A stretch of DNA of 64,000 bases from Phenylobacterium sp. (GCF_013911965.1 NZ_JACESE010000015.1:35336-99335), one strand, 5' to 3'; numbered from the stretch's first letter, positions 46,946-61,451 are shown. Numbers and translations: made by a program. Notes: generated by a model not told the origin, from the letters alone.

Positions 46946-49900
46946 GCTTCGATCCCGCCGGTTTCGCCGTCCGCCGCTGGCAGTTCACCCTCGTCGCCTT
47001 CGCCCTGCTGACGGTCCTGGGGCTGAACGCCTTCTTCAGCATCCCGCGGTCGGAGGATCCGCACTTCCCGATCCCGATCATGGTGGTGCGCGCCGTCCTG
47101 CCCGGCGCCGAACCGACCGAGATGGAGCAGCTCGTCGCCGACCCGCTGGAGGACGCGCTGGACGGTCTGGACGACGTCGAGGAGATCCGCTCCACCAGCC
47201 AGGACGGCGCGGCCGTGGTCCAGGTGAGCTTCGACTGGAGCGTCGAGCCCGACCGGAAGTACGACGAGGTGGTGCGCGAGGTGAACGCCATCCGCTCGCG
47301 CCTGCCCGACGGACTGGCCCTGCTGGAGGTCCGCCGCGCCCGCACCACCGAAGTCGCCATCGTCCAGGTGGCGCTCGTCAGCGACCATCTGCCCATGCGC
47401 CGCCTGGAGAAGGTGGCCGAGCGGCTGCGCGAGCGACTGGCGCGGACGCCCGGAGTCCGCCAGGCCGAATACTGGGGCGCGCCGCCCTCCGAAGTGCAGG
47501 TGGCGCTGGACCTGCCCAAGCTCTCGGCCCTGCAGCTTCCGGCCACGGCCGTCGCCGACGCGCTGGCGGCGGCGGGCGCCGAGGCGCCGATCGGCGCGGT
47601 CCACGCCGGCGACCGGCGGTTCAACGTCAAATCCGGCGGCGCCTTCCGCGATCTGGAGGCCATCCGCCAGACCCCGGTCCGCTCGGTGGACGGACGGGTC
47701 GTCCGCGTTCAGGACGTGGCCCAGGTGGGCTGGGCCCAGGCCGAGGCCACCCACCTGACCCGGTTCAACGGCCAGCGCGCCCTGTTCGTCACCGTGAAGC
47801 AGAAGGACGGCGCCGACGTCGCCAAGGTCACCCGCAGCGTCAACGCCGCCCTGGACGAGTTCGAGCGGAGCCTTCCGCCCGGCGTGAAGCTGGAGCGGGC
47901 CTTCCAGCAGTCGGAGAACGTCAAGCATCGGCTGAACCGCCTGTTCCGCGATTTCGGCCTGGCCCTGACCCTGGTGCTGATCACCCTTCTGCCGCTCGGC
48001 CTGCGGGCCGGCGTGGTGGTGATGATGTCGATCCCGCTCTCCCTGCTGATGGGCCTGGCGGTCATGCAGGGCTTCGGCTTCACCCTGAACCAGCTTGCCA
48101 TCGCCGGCTTCGTGCTCAGTCTCGGCCTGCTGGTCGACGACTCCATCGTGGTCACGGAGAACATCGCGCGGCGCCTGCGCGAGGGCGAGGATCGGACCGC
48201 TGCGGCGGTGAACGGCACGCGGCAGATCTCGCTGGCGGTCCTCGGCTGCACGGCGACCCTGATGCTGGCCTTCCTGCCGCTGATGGCGCTGCCGGAAGGC
48301 TCGGGCGCCTATATCCGCTCCCTGCCGGTGGCGGTGCTGACCACGGTGGGCGCCTCGCTGATCGTCTCCCTGACCATCGTGCCCTTCCTGGCCAGCCGCA
48401 TCCTGTCACGCCACGAGGATCCGGAGGGCAACGCCCTCCTGCGGACCATCAACGGCGGCATCCATCGCTTCTACACGCCGATCCTGCACCGGGCCCTGGC
48501 GCGGCCCTGGATCGCGCTGGCCATCATTCTCGGCATCTGCGCCACCACCATCCCGATGCTCGGCGCCATCGGCTCGAGCCTGTTTCCCGCGGCCGAAACC
48601 CCGCAGTTCATCGTCCGGATCGAGACCCAGCAGGGGACGGCGCTGGCCAAGACCGACGAGGCGCTGCGCTTCGTCGAGCGACGGCTGGCGCAGGAGGAGG
48701 CGATCGTCTGGCGCGCGGCCAATCTCGGGCGCGGCAATCCGCAGATCTTCTACAACGTCAACCAGGCCGAGCCGCAGCCCAACTATGCCGAGGTCTACGC
48801 CTCGCTGGAGGCCTGGGAGCCCGGCGAAAGCGGCGCCCTGCTGGACGCGCTGCGGCGCGACTTCGACCGCTATCCCGGCGCGCGCATCCGCGTGATCGTC
48901 TTCGAGAACGGCCCGCCGATCGAGGCGCCGATCGCCGTGCGGCTTCAAGGGCAGAACCTGGAGGTGCTCAAGGCGCTGGCCGGGCAGGCGGAGGGTGTGC
49001 TGAAGGCCACGCCGGGCGCCCGCGACGTGGTGAACCCCATGCGCCTGGACCGCACCGACCTCGAGCTCGGCCTGGACGAGGCCAAGGCCGCCGCGCTCGG
49101 CGTGCCGGCCGGGGCGGGGCGGCGGATCGCGCGCCTGGCGCTGTCCGGCGAGCCGGTGGCCCGCTACCGCGACGCCGACGGGGACGACTACGCCGTGAAC
49201 GTCCGGCTGCCGATGGCGGGCCGCAACGAGCTTGCGGCGCTGGAGGACATCTACCTGCCGACCACGACCGGCTCGGCCGTGCCGCTGGGGGTCGTCGCCG
49301 AGCCGGAGCTGACCTCCAGTCCGGCGCGGATCGACCGCATCGACCGCCTGCGGACGGTGACGGTGACGGCCTATGTCTCCACCGGCTACCTGACCTCGGC
49401 GGTGACGGAGGACGTGGTGGCGCGGCTCGAAAGGGAGCTGAACCTGCCGCCGGGCTATACGCTGAGCCTCGGCGGCCAGGCTGAGGCTCAGTCCGAAAGC
49501 TTCGCGGGCCTCGGCGCGGCCATCATGATCGCCGTCTTCGGCATCCTCGCCGTGCTGGTCCTGGAGTTCGGCAAGTTCAAGACCGCCCTGGTGGTGGCCG
49601 GCATCATCCCGCTCGGCCTGTTCGGGGCGGTGACCGCGCTCTGGATCACCGGCAATTCGATGAGCTTCACCGCCACCATCGGCATGATCGCCCTCATCGG
49701 GATCGAGATCAAAAACTCCATCCTGCTGGTGGACTTCACCGAGCAGCTCCGCCGCGGCGGCATGGCGTTGCGCCCGGCCATCGAGCGGGCCGGCGAGGTG
49801 CGCTTCCTGCCGGTGCTGCTGACCTCGGTGACGGCCATCGCCGGCCTGACGCCGCTGGCCCTGGAGGGATCTGGCCTCTATTCGCCGCTCGCCATCGCCA

Positions 49901-50037
49901 TCATCGGCGGCCTGGTCACCTCCACCGTGCTCTCGCGCGTGGCCACGCCGGTCATGTACTGGCTGCTGTCGCGCGGCGAGAAGGTTGTCGGGCCGGCCGC
50001 CGAGCCTGCGCCCGCGGCGCCGTCGCCGGCCCTCTGA
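46942..50037 (+). CDS. RND-family efflux transporter permease
   Basis: A 1031-residue AcrB/MexF-like inner-membrane pump driven by protons, starting with GTG in a GTGA overlap. It has twelve transmembrane helices in two halves, each with a large periplasmic domain. The proton-relay Asp pair is in LGLLVDDSIVVTENIARRL, and FTATIGMIALIGIEIKNSILL is the equivalent in the second half. The opening FAVRRWQFTLVAFALLTVLG and the absence of a recognisable heavy-metal motif suggest a multidrug or small-molecule pump; the substrate is unknown. It lies inside the dcw cluster. Confidence 0.94.
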   Translation: MSFDPAGFAVRRWQFTLVAFALLTVLGLNAFFSIPRSEDPHFPIPIMVVRAVLPGAEPTEMEQLVADPLEDALDGLDDVEEIRSTSQDGAAVVQVSFDWSVEPDRKYDEVVREVNAIRSRLPDGLALLEVRRARTTEVAIVQVALVSDHLPMRRLEKVAERLRERLARTPGVRQAEYWGAPPSEVQVALDLPKLSALQLPATAVADALAAAGAEAPIGAVHAGDRRFNVKSGGAFRDLEAIRQTPVRSVDGRVVRVQDVAQVGWAQAEATHLTRFNGQRALFVTVKQKDGADVAKVTRSVNAALDEFERSLPPGVKLERAFQQSENVKHRLNRLFRDFGLALTLVLITLLPLGLRAGVVVMMSIPLSLLMGLAVMQGFGFTLNQLAIAGFVLSLGLLVDDSIVVTENIARRLREGEDRTAAAVNGTRQISLAVLGCTATLMLAFLPLMALPEGSGAYIRSLPVAVLTTVGASLIVSLTIVPFLASRILSRHEDPEGNALLRTINGGIHRFYTPILHRALARPWIALAIILGICATTIPMLGAIGSSLFPAAETPQFIVRIETQQGTALAKTDEALRFVERRLAQEEAIVWRAANLGRGNPQIFYNVNQAEPQPNYAEVYASLEAWEPGESGALLDALRRDFDRYPGARIRVIVFENGPPIEAPIAVRLQGQNLEVLKALAGQAEGVLKATPGARDVVNPMRLDRTDLELGLDEAKAAALGVPAGAGRRIARLALSGEPVARYRDADGDDYAVNVRLPMAGRNELAALEDIYLPTTTGSAVPLGVVAEPELTSSPARIDRIDRLRTVTVTAYVSTGYLTSAVTEDVVARLERELNLPPGYTLSLGGQAEAQSESFAGLGAAIMIAVFGILAVLVLEFGKFKTALVVAGIIPLGLFGAVTALWITGNSMSFTATIGMIALIGIEIKNSILLVDFTEQLRRGGMALRPAIERAGEVRFLPVLLTSVTAIAGLTPLALEGSGLYSPLAIAIIGGLVTSTVLSRVATPVMYWLLSRGEKVVGPAAEPAPAAPSPAL

Positions 50038-50114
50038 TCGGGTGAGGGCGCTTGACGGCGGCCTTCCCGCCGCCGAAGGGAGGCGCTCTCCCCACTGCAA
50101 GTCCCGAGACCCCC

Positions 50115-51062
50115 ATGGCCTTTTCCATCGCCGGTCAACACGTCGCCGTCCTGCTGGGCGGCCTCTCGCCCGAACGGGAGGTCAGCCTCGTCTCCGGCGA
50201 GGCCTGCGCCCGCGCCCTGGAGCGGCTGGGGGCGAAGGTGACGCGGCTGGACGCCGGCCGCGACGTGGCGCTGCGCCTGACGGAGCTTGCGCCGGACGTC
50301 TGCTTCAACGCCCTGCACGGCGAGTGGGGCGAGGACGGCTGCATTCAGGGCGTCCTGGAGACGCTCGGCCTGCGCTACACCCATTCGGGCGTGCTCGCCT
50401 CGGCGCTCGCCATGGACAAGGCCAAGGCCAAGGCGGTGCTGGCCGCGGCCGGCGTCGCCGTTCCCGGCGGCGGGCTCTTCAACCGCTTCGAGGCCGCGGC
50501 CGACCACGTCATGGCCCCGCCCTATGTGATCAAGCCCAACGCCCAGGGCTCGTCGGTCGGCGTGTTCATGGTCTTCGAGGGGGCGAATCGCCCGCCGCAG
50601 GACCTCGTCGCCCCGTCCTGGACCTTCGGCGAAGAGGTGCTGATCGAGCCCTATATCCGCGGCAAGGAGCTGGCCTGCGGCGTCATGGACGGCAAGGCCA
50701 TGACGGTGACCGAGATCGTGCCCAGAGCGGGCTTCTACGACTACGAGGCCAAGTACGGGGAGGGCGGTTCGGACCACGTCGTTCCGGCCGATCTCCCGGC
50801 CCATGTGTTTGAAAAGGCGATGGAGTTGAGCGAGCGCGCCCATGCCGCGCTAGGTTGTCGCGGCGTGACCCGCTCGGATCTTCGTTATGACGACATTAAC
50901 GACATTCTGGTCCTCTTGGAGGTCAATACCCAGCCCGGGATGACCCCCACCTCGCTCGTACCGGAGCAGGCGGCCAAGCTCGGGGTGGATTTCGACCATC
51001 TTGTGCTCTGGATCGTGGAGGACGCTTATGCCCGCGGCGTTGCGGGGGGGACCGCAGTCTAA
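50115..51062 (+). CDS. ddl: D-alanine:D-alanine ligase
   Basis: A 315-residue ATP-grasp enzyme supplying D-Ala-D-Ala to MurF. Motifs: [48 protein letters not shown], and [20 protein letters not shown]. The ATG at 50115 was preferred to one at 50052, whose extra residues are non-conserved. Its 3' end overlaps ftsQ by 35 bases. Confidence 0.95.
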   Translation: MAFSIAGQHVAVLLGGLSPEREVSLVSGEACARALERLGAKVTRLDAGRDVALRLTELAPDVCFNALHGEWGEDGCIQGVLETLGLRYTHSGVLASALAMDKAKAKAVLAAAGVAVPGGGLFNRFEAAADHVMAPPYVIKPNAQGSSVGVFMVFEGANRPPQDLVAPSWTFGEEVLIEPYIRGKELACGVMDGKAMTVTEIVPRAGFYDYEAKYGEGGSDHVVPADLPAHVFEKAMELSERAHAALGCRGVTRSDLRYDDINDILVLLEVNTQPGMTPTSLVPEQAAKLGVDFDHLVLWIVEDAYARGVAGGTAV

Positions 51063-51942
51063 GGCGAAGCCCCGGCCCAAAGCGGCCTCCAGTCCCCGAA
51101 AGTCCCGCGGCGGCGCCAAGGCTCAGCCGGGCTATGCGCCCGCCAAGCTGGGCGCGGCGCGTGGCGTGGGGCTGTCGCCGGCCTACGCCCTGGGCGCCGC
51201 CGGCGCCGTGCTCGTCCTCACCCTGGCCGTGGCGCTCGCCACCGGCGACCGGGCGGAGCGGCTGGGGGCGGGAACGGAGAGCGCGATCGGCCGCCAGTTC
51301 GCGGCCATGGGGTTCAAGCTGCGCGCCGTCCATGTGCAGGGCGCCTCGCCCGCCGCCACGCGGGACATCCTGGCCGCCGCCGGCGTCTATCGCGACCAGC
51401 CCCTGCTGGGCCTCGACCTGGAAGGCCTGCGTCAGCGGGTGGAGGCGGTCGGCTGGGTCAAGGACGCCCGCGTGGTGCGCCTGCTGCCCGACACCCTCGT
51501 CATCGCCGTGACCGAGCGCCGTCAGCTCGCCGTCTGGCAGCACGAAGGCCGCAGCTTCGTCATCGACGAACGGGGCGAGGTGATCCCCGAGGCCCAGGCC
51601 ATGGACTTCGCCGACCTGCCGCTGGTGGTGGGCGAGGGGGCCAACCGAAACGCCGCGGCCATCCTGCCGCGCGTGGCGGCCCGTCCGCGCCTGCTGGCGC
51701 GGGTCGAAGCCCTGGTGCGCGTGGACGATCGTCGCTGGGACCTGCGTCTGAAGGACGGGTCCCTGGTTCAGCTTCCTGCGGTCGACGAAGAAGCGGCCCT
51801 CATCCAGCTCGAGCAGCTCGACCAGCGCTCGCGCATCCTGGAACTCGGTTTTGAACGGATCGACCTGCGCGATCCGACGATGGTGGCGGTCCGTCCGCGC
51901 GACCATGGCCAGCCCGGCCAGATGGTCGCCGACGGCGCCTAG
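51028..51942 (+). CDS. ftsQ: cell division protein FtsQ
   Basis: A 304-residue bitopic protein. A basic, Lys/Pro-rich cytoplasmic tail (1-50) precedes a transmembrane helix (about 53-72). A POTRA domain ([24 protein letters not shown]) and the FtsQ domain ([28 protein letters not shown]) follow. It is the scaffold for FtsB/FtsL in the divisome. The ATG at 51028 has GGAGG upstream and lies within ddl, a common coupling arrangement. Confidence 0.93.
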   Translation: MPAALRGGPQSKAKPRPKAASSPRKSRGGAKAQPGYAPAKLGAARGVGLSPAYALGAAGAVLVLTLAVALATGDRAERLGAGTESAIGRQFAAMGFKLRAVHVQGASPAATRDILAAAGVYRDQPLLGLDLEGLRQRVEAVGWVKDARVVRLLPDTLVIAVTERRQLAVWQHEGRSFVIDERGEVIPEAQAMDFADLPLVVGEGANRNAAAILPRVAARPRLLARVEALVRVDDRRWDLRLKDGSLVQLPAVDEEAALIQLEQLDQRSRILELGFERIDLRDPTMVAVRPRDHGQPGQMVADGA

Positions 51943-51963
51943 GTGTCAGAAGGAAGAAGAAGC

Positions 51964-53298
51964 GTGCCGTTCGGGGCCAAGACCGTCGACCGGAAGGACA
52001 ACCGCGAGAGCCTGAAGGCCGCCCTGGGGCGTCAGCCCCTGGTGGCGGCCGTCGATCTCGGCGCCTCCAAGGTCTCCTGCTTCATCATGAAGCCGGACGG
52101 CGTCCGCCGGGCCGACCGCACGCTGACGGCCACGGGCGTCGGCTATGTCCAGTCGCGCGGCATCCGCGGCGGCTCGATCGTCAATCTGGACGAGGCCTCC
52201 GACGCCATCGCCCAGGCCGTGGAGCGGGCCGAGAACGTCGCGGGCGTCAACGTCCAGGGCGTCACCGTGGCGGTCGCCGGCGGCCAGCTGGCCAGCCACC
52301 GCATCGCCGGCCGGGTCTCCCTGGGCGCCAAGCCGATCGCCGACCACGACCTGGTGCGCGCCATCCACGCCGCGCTCGCCCAGGTGAAGATCCCCGACCG
52401 CCGCGCGGCCCATATCCTGCCCATCGCCTGGCGCGTCGACGGCCAGAGCGGCGTCCGCGATCCGCGCGCCATGTTCGGCCGCAGCCTGGCGGTGGAGCTG
52501 CTCGTCGTCTCGATCAGCGAAGCCGCCTTCCAGACGCTCGGCGCCTGCGTCGAGCGCGCTCACCTGCAGTTCGAAGGCGTCGTCGCCGCGCCCTTCGTTT
52601 CGGCGCTCGCGGCGCTGGAAGAAGACGAGATGGACCTCGGCGCGGTTTGCATCGACATGGGCGGCGGCTCGACCTCCGCCGCGGTGTTCACCGCCGGCAG
52701 CCTCGTCCATGTGGAGACCCTGCCGGTGGGCGGCCAGCACGTGACCGCCGACATCGCCCGCGGGCTTTCCACCTCCCTGGCCGGCGCGGAGCGGATCAAG
52801 ACCCTGCACGGCAGCGCCATCGCCTCGGCCAACGAGGACCGCGAGATGATCGAGGCGCCGCCGCGGGGCGACGATCCGGGCGCCGGGCCGGTGATCGCCC
52901 CGCGCTCGCTGCTCAAGGGCATCATCGCGCCGCGCGTCGAGGAGACGCTGGAACTGCTTCGCGACCGGCTCAAGGCCTCCGGCGCGCCGGTGGAGCCGGG
53001 GGCGGGCATCGTCCTGACCGGCGGGGCCAGCCAGCTGGCCGGCGTCCGGGAGGTGGCCGTCCGCGTCTTCGACCGGCCCGTGCGCCTGGGCCGGCCGCGC
53101 CGCGTGCCGCACCTGGCCGACGCCGCCTCGGGACCGGCCTTCTGCGCGGCGGCCGGCGTGCTGCACCGCGCCGCCTTCGGCCCGCGTGAGGCGGTCTCGG
53201 CCAACGCGATGACAGGTGCGCGAATTCGGCGCGAATCCTTGGATCCCCGGGCCAATCCGGTGGCCAAGGCCGCCGCCTGGCTGCGCGAAAACCTGTAA
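51964..53298 (+). CDS. ftsA: cell division protein FtsA
   Basis: A 444-residue actin-like ATPase that tethers FtsZ to the membrane. Phosphate-1 motif AAVDLGASKVSCFI, phosphate-2 VCIDMGGGSTSAAVF, and VLTGGASQLAGVREVAVRVF near the adenosine site. The C-terminal WLRENL is the membrane-targeting amphipathic helix. Two GTG starts are possible; the one at 51964 was chosen because AAGGAAGAAGAAG lies just upstream, while the GTG at 51943 abuts the ftsQ stop with no ribosome site. Confidence 0.94.
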   Translation: MPFGAKTVDRKDNRESLKAALGRQPLVAAVDLGASKVSCFIMKPDGVRRADRTLTATGVGYVQSRGIRGGSIVNLDEASDAIAQAVERAENVAGVNVQGVTVAVAGGQLASHRIAGRVSLGAKPIADHDLVRAIHAALAQVKIPDRRAAHILPIAWRVDGQSGVRDPRAMFGRSLAVELLVVSISEAAFQTLGACVERAHLQFEGVVAAPFVSALAALEEDEMDLGAVCIDMGGGSTSAAVFTAGSLVHVETLPVGGQHVTADIARGLSTSLAGAERIKTLHGSAIASANEDREMIEAPPRGDDPGAGPVIAPRSLLKGIIAPRVEETLELLRDRLKASGAPVEPGAGIVLTGGASQLAGVREVAVRVFDRPVRLGRPRRVPHLADAASGPAFCAAAGVLHRAAFGPREAVSANAMTGARIRRESLDPRANPVAKAAAWLRENL

Positions 53299-53327
53299 GG
53301 TCAAGTTTAGTTTCGGCCGGCCAAGAT

Positions 53328-53502
53328 GAGTCGCAAGCGGCAAAGCTTGGCCAGTCCCTGCGCCACGCCGCCGCAGGCCTGAGTCAGGGTGACGCAGCAA
53401 GCTTGCCGCAAAGTCGCCACAGCCCTTACGCCACAAGAAAATATACACGTTCCACGGATCGACGGACCCGCGACTCAATGTAAGCGGTTTACGTTCGATT
53501 AA
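53328..53502. promoter_or_regulatory. ftsZ promoter region with GANTC and CtrA-like sites
   Basis: The 301-base ftsA-ftsZ gap holds three GANTC (CcrM) sites: GAGTC at 53328-53332, GAGTC at 53381-53385 and GACTC at 53472-53476. A CtrA-like TTTA-N7-TTAA (53488-53502) has one mismatch to TTAA-N7-TTAA. ftsZ of Caulobacter is controlled by CtrA and CcrM methylation, so these are credible cell-cycle sites. A further TTAACC lies at 53520-53525. Confidence 0.6.
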
Positions 53503-53599
53503 GGATGGTGGTCGCTTAGTTAACCGCATCCCAATCGAAGCGCGCTGCGGGCGGGTCGCGTGCGCTTCATACAGAGATTTGCGGAGGACGCAGGGTCCT

Positions 53600-55177
53600 A
53601 TGGCTATTGCATTGACGGCGCCGCGCGAGACGGAACTGAAGCCGCGTATCGTAGTGTTCGGCGTCGGCGGCGCGGGCGGCAACGCGGTCAACAACATGAT
53701 CGAGGCCCATCTCGAGGGCGTCGAGTTCGTGGTGGCCAACACCGACGCCCAGCAGCTCGCCTTCTCCAAGACCGACCGGCGCATCCAGCTCGGCGCGACG
53801 GTGACGCAAGGCCTCGGCGCCGGCGCCCATCCCGAGGTCGGCATGAGCGCGGCCGAGGAGTCGATCCCGGAGATCGGCGAGCACCTCGACGGCGCCCACA
53901 TGGTGTTCATCACCGCCGGCATGGGCGGCGGCACCGGCACCGGCGCGGCCCCGATCATCGCCAAGTGCGCCCGCGAACGCGGCATCCTGACCGTCGGCGT
54001 GGTGACCAAGCCCTTCCACTTCGAGGGCCGCCACCGCATGCGTCTGGCCGACTCCGGCATCGCCGAGCTGCAGCGCTATGTCGACACCCTGATCGTCATC
54101 CCGAACCAGAACCTGTTCCGCGTGGCCAACGAGCGGACGACCTTCGCCGAGGCCTTCGGCATGGCCGACCAGGTGCTGCACTCCGGCGTGCGCTCCATCA
54201 CCGACCTGATGGTCCTGCCGGGCCTGATCAACCTCGACTTCGCCGACGTCCGCACGGTCATGACCGAGATGGGCAAGGCGATGATGGGGACGGGCGAGGC
54301 CTCGGGCGACGACCGCGCCCTGATGGCGGCCCAGAACGCCATCCAGAACCCGCTGCTCGACGAGGTGTCGCTGAAGGGCGCCAAGGCCGTGCTGGTCAAC
54401 GTCACCGGCGGCCTGGACATGACCCTGCTGGAGGTCGACGAGGCGGCCAACGCCATCTCCGAACAGGTCGACAGCGAAGCCAACATCATCTTCGGCGCGG
54501 CCTTCGACCCGTCGCTGGAAGGCATGATCCGCGTCTCGGTCGTGGCGACCGGCATGGACGGCGCGTCCATCGCGGCGATCGAGCCCAAGGCCGAAGTGCG
54601 CCGCCCGGCGGCCCCTGCGCCGCAGCCGGCGCCGATCCGCCAGCCCGAGCCGGCTCGCCCGGTGGCCCAGCAGCCGACCTATGAGCGTCCGGCCGCCTAC
54701 CGGCCGCCCGAGCCCGCGCCCCGCGCGCCGGAGCCGCAGGCCTACGCCCCGCCGCCCCAGCCCCAGGCGCGCGCGCCCGAGCCGCCGGCCGCGGCCTATG
54801 ACGACGAGCCGGAGGTCCAGCGCGATCTCTACGCTCCGCCGCCGGCCCCCGAGCCGCAGCCCCAGCCGGCCGCCCAGGCGCCGCAACAGCGCCCGGTCAC
54901 CCGCATCGTCGATCCGATGGTGGCCGAGGAGGGCGAGGACGAGCCCCTGTTCACCGACAACGCCTATGGCGACGACCGCCGCCAGCGCGGCGGCTTCCTG
55001 AGCCTGTTCGGCGGGCGTCCGCGCTACGACACGCCGCCGGCCCCCGCGCCGGCGCCGGCTCAGAGCCGTCCCGCCGCCAGCCGCGGCGGCGCTCAGGCCG
55101 CCGAGCAGCCGGAGGAGAGCGGCGACGCCGGCGAGGATCTGGAGATCCCGTCCTTCCTGCGCCGCCTGGCCAACTAG
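53600..55177 (+). CDS. ftsZ: cell division protein FtsZ
   Basis: A 525-residue tubulin-like GTPase that forms the Z ring. The N-terminal GTP-binding half includes [16 protein letters not shown] and [17 protein letters not shown] (tubulin signature). After the core (about 320 residues) comes a long Pro/Ala/Gln-rich linker of about 190 residues, as in Caulobacter. The conserved C-terminal peptide [12 protein letters not shown] binds FtsA and other partners. Start chosen at [16 protein letters not shown], matching the Caulobacter start; an ATG-type start at 53579 is upstream but not conserved. Confidence 0.97.
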   Translation: MAIALTAPRETELKPRIVVFGVGGAGGNAVNNMIEAHLEGVEFVVANTDAQQLAFSKTDRRIQLGATVTQGLGAGAHPEVGMSAAEESIPEIGEHLDGAHMVFITAGMGGGTGTGAAPIIAKCARERGILTVGVVTKPFHFEGRHRMRLADSGIAELQRYVDTLIVIPNQNLFRVANERTTFAEAFGMADQVLHSGVRSITDLMVLPGLINLDFADVRTVMTEMGKAMMGTGEASGDDRALMAAQNAIQNPLLDEVSLKGAKAVLVNVTGGLDMTLLEVDEAANAISEQVDSEANIIFGAAFDPSLEGMIRVSVVATGMDGASIAAIEPKAEVRRPAAPAPQPAPIRQPEPARPVAQQPTYERPAAYRPPEPAPRAPEPQAYAPPPQPQARAPEPPAAAYDDEPEVQRDLYAPPPAPEPQPQPAAQAPQQRPVTRIVDPMVAEEGEDEPLFTDNAYGDDRRQRGGFLSLFGGRPRYDTPPAPAPAPAQSRPAASRGGAQAAEQPEESGDAGEDLEIPSFLRRLAN

Positions 55178-55204
55178 GCGTCCGCGCCAGTTCCGTTTCG
55201 GCGA

Positions 55205-55235
55205 CGGCCGGATCCATTCGGGTCCGGCCGTTGTT
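55205..55235 (+). terminator. intrinsic terminator after ftsZ
   Basis: An 11-bp stem (55205-55215 with 55220-55230, one G-T pair) with loop ATTC is followed by TTGTTGATT. It lies 28 bases after the ftsZ stop and probably ends the dcw transcript, leaving lpxC with its own promoter. Confidence 0.82.
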
Positions 55236-55430
55236 GATTCCCGCGCCGCGCGAACTTGCGTCAGGCTAAGCGGCTGAAAGCGTTCAAACTTTCATGGTCC
55301 AGTTCACGCGAAACATTCGGAAACAGGACGTGCTTTGCGGCGCCGCAACAGAGCGACTATCTGGCCTGTGGGGCAATTCGCGGCCGTCACTGACGGGCCG
55401 CGCCTCCTGTTCGTTAAGAAGGTTACCGTC

Positions 55431-56336
55431 GTGTCCGCAGCCAACGCCGTCATCGCCTGCCAGCATACCGTCCTGGGCCCGGCCATCTTTGCGGGCGTCG
55501 GCGTCCACACCGGCGCGCACGTCCGCGTGGCGGTGCGCCCCGCGCCGGCCGACGCCGGCGTCGTCTTCGTGCGCACCGACGTGACCGACCGCGACAACCG
55601 CGTGCCCGTGTCGGGCGAGGCGGTCTGCAAGACCCAGCTGGGCACCGTCATCGGCAACGCCGACGGCGTCACCGTCTCCACCATCGAGCACCTGATGGCG
55701 GCCTTCGCCATGCTCGGCGTCGACAACGCCGTGGTCGAGCTCGACGGCCCGGAAATGCCGATCATGGACGGCTCGTCCGAGCCTTTCGTCCAGATCCTCG
55801 ACCAGGCCGGCCGCCGTCGCCAGGAGGCCCCGCGCCGCTATATCGAGATCCTCGCCCCCATCGAGGTGGTCGACGGCGACAAGAGCGCCCGCCTCCTTCC
55901 GGCCGAGCGCTTCGAAATGGCCTTCGAGATCGCCTTCGCCTCGCCCGTCATCGGCCGTCAGGCGGTCGACCTTCCCATGGACGAACAGGCGTTCCGTCGG
56001 GAACTGGCCGACTGCCGCACCTTCGGCTTCGCCCATGAGGTTGAGGCCCTGCGCGCCATGGGCCTCGCCCGCGGCGGCTCGCTGGAGAACGCCGTCGTCA
56101 TCGAGGGCGACCGCATCCTCAATCCCGAAGGCCTGCGCCGCCCCGACGAGTTCGTGCGCCACAAGGCGCTGGACGCCATCGGCGACCTCTATGTGCTGGG
56201 CGCGCCCATCGTCGGCCGTTTCGAAGGCAAGCTGGCGGGCCACGGCATCAACAACCAGCTGGTGCGCGCCCTGCTGGACCAGCCGCAAGCCTGGCGCGTG
56301 CGGACCTTCGCCCCCGAGCTCGCCCTGGCGGTCTGA
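55431..56336 (+). CDS. lpxC: UDP-3-O-acyl-N-acetylglucosamine deacetylase LpxC
   Basis: A 301-residue Zn enzyme that performs the committed step of lipid A synthesis. Zn ligands are His87 (STIEHLMA), His244 and Asp248 (RHKALDAIGD); the catalytic pair is Glu86 with His271 (LAGHGINNQ). The start is the GTG at 55431 (reading SAANAVIACQHTVLG next), preceded by AAGAAGG; earlier in-frame starts lead to a non-conserved extension. The family length is about 300 residues. It lies between ftsZ and bamD, as in other Caulobacterales. Confidence 0.95.
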   Translation: MSAANAVIACQHTVLGPAIFAGVGVHTGAHVRVAVRPAPADAGVVFVRTDVTDRDNRVPVSGEAVCKTQLGTVIGNADGVTVSTIEHLMAAFAMLGVDNAVVELDGPEMPIMDGSSEPFVQILDQAGRRRQEAPRRYIEILAPIEVVDGDKSARLLPAERFEMAFEIAFASPVIGRQAVDLPMDEQAFRRELADCRTFGFAHEVEALRAMGLARGGSLENAVVIEGDRILNPEGLRRPDEFVRHKALDAIGDLYVLGAPIVGRFEGKLAGHGINNQLVRALLDQPQAWRVRTFAPELALAV

Positions 56337-56419
56337 CCTTCCGTTTGCGCGACCGTCCGTGTGGTGTAGAAGCGAGGGCTCGCGGCGCGGGGGCGCGCGT
56401 TGGTCCTTTTGAGGTGAAG

Positions 56420-57334
56420 GTGTCTCTGCTTCACAATTCCCTGCGGGGTCCCGCCGTGATGGCGGTCCTCGCCGCTCTCGCCCTGACAGCGGGCTGCGCC
56501 GGCCGCGAAGAGCGGCCCCGGCTGGTCTATGAAGAGCGCCCGGTGGAGCTGCTCTACAACACCGGCGCCAACCGGCTGGACCGTGGCCTGTGGAACCAGG
56601 CGGTGGACTATTTCGCCGAGGTGGAGCGCCAGCACCCCTATTCGGTCTGGGCCCGCCGCGCGATCCTGATGACGGCCTACGCCCACTATCAGGCCAACGA
56701 CTACGCCGAGGCGATCGCCGACGCCGACCGCTTCCTCACCCAGGCGCCGGGCAATCCGGCGGCGGTGTACGCCTACTATCTGAAGGCCATCTGCTACTTC
56801 GAGCAGATCGTCGACGTGGGCCGCGACCAGGCGGCCACGGGCCAGGCGCTGGCCGCCCTGCAGGAGGTGGTGCAGCGCTATCCCGAGAGCGAATACGCCC
56901 GTGACGCCCGCCTGAAGATCGACATGGTCCGCGACCAGCTGGCCGGCAAGGAAATGACGATCGGGCGCTACTATCTGCGCAACGGCGACACGCTCGCCGC
57001 CATCGGCCGCTTCAACACCGTCATCGACAGCTACGAGACCACCAGCCACACGCCCGAGGCGCTCTACCGTCTGGTGGAGGCCTATCTGACGCTGGGCCTG
57101 GCCGAGGAGGCCAAGCGCAACGGCGCGGTCCTCGGCTTCAACTATCCCGGCACGGTCTGGTATCGGGACGCCTATGACCTGCTCACCAGCCGCGGCCTGC
57201 GACCGGCCAACGCGCCGGAATCGGCCGAGCGGCGCGGCCTCTTCTCGCGCCTGCCCTTCGTGGGCGGCGGCGAAGAGGAGGGCGAGCTCGTCCAGGACAA
57301 GGATGCGACCCTGCGCCCGCCGACCACCAACTAG
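56420..57334 (+). CDS. bamD: outer-membrane assembly lipoprotein BamD
   Basis: A 304-residue lipoprotein of the BAM complex, which inserts beta-barrel proteins. The signal peptide ends in the lipobox LTAGC and the mature part has five TPR-like repeats (for example NQAVDYFAEVERQHPYSVWA, AIADADRFLTQAPGNP). The GTG at 56420 was chosen because GAGG lies five bases upstream; an ATG at 56459 would shorten the signal. A C-terminal acidic extension (GGGEEEGELVQDKD) follows the TPR region. Confidence 0.93.
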   Translation: MSLLHNSLRGPAVMAVLAALALTAGCAGREERPRLVYEERPVELLYNTGANRLDRGLWNQAVDYFAEVERQHPYSVWARRAILMTAYAHYQANDYAEAIADADRFLTQAPGNPAAVYAYYLKAICYFEQIVDVGRDQAATGQALAALQEVVQRYPESEYARDARLKIDMVRDQLAGKEMTIGRYYLRNGDTLAAIGRFNTVIDSYETTSHTPEALYRLVEAYLTLGLAEEAKRNGAVLGFNYPGTVWYRDAYDLLTSRGLRPANAPESAERRGLFSRLPFVGGGEEEGELVQDKDATLRPPTTN

Positions 57335-57347
57335 GCGTGCGGGATTA

Positions 57348-57362
57348 GAACCTAAGGCGAAC
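57348..57362. promoter_or_regulatory. LexA box upstream of recN
   Basis: GAAC-CTAAGGC-GAAC is the complement of the alphaproteobacterial LexA site GTTC-N7-GTTC. It lies 45 bases before the recN ATG, just after bamD. recN is SOS-regulated in many bacteria, which supports the call. Confidence 0.82.
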
Positions 57363-57406
57363 GTGCGGGCTTCCGCCCGAAGCGATTCCAAGCAATCTTG
57401 CGGCCC

Positions 57407-61451
<4,045 letters not shown>

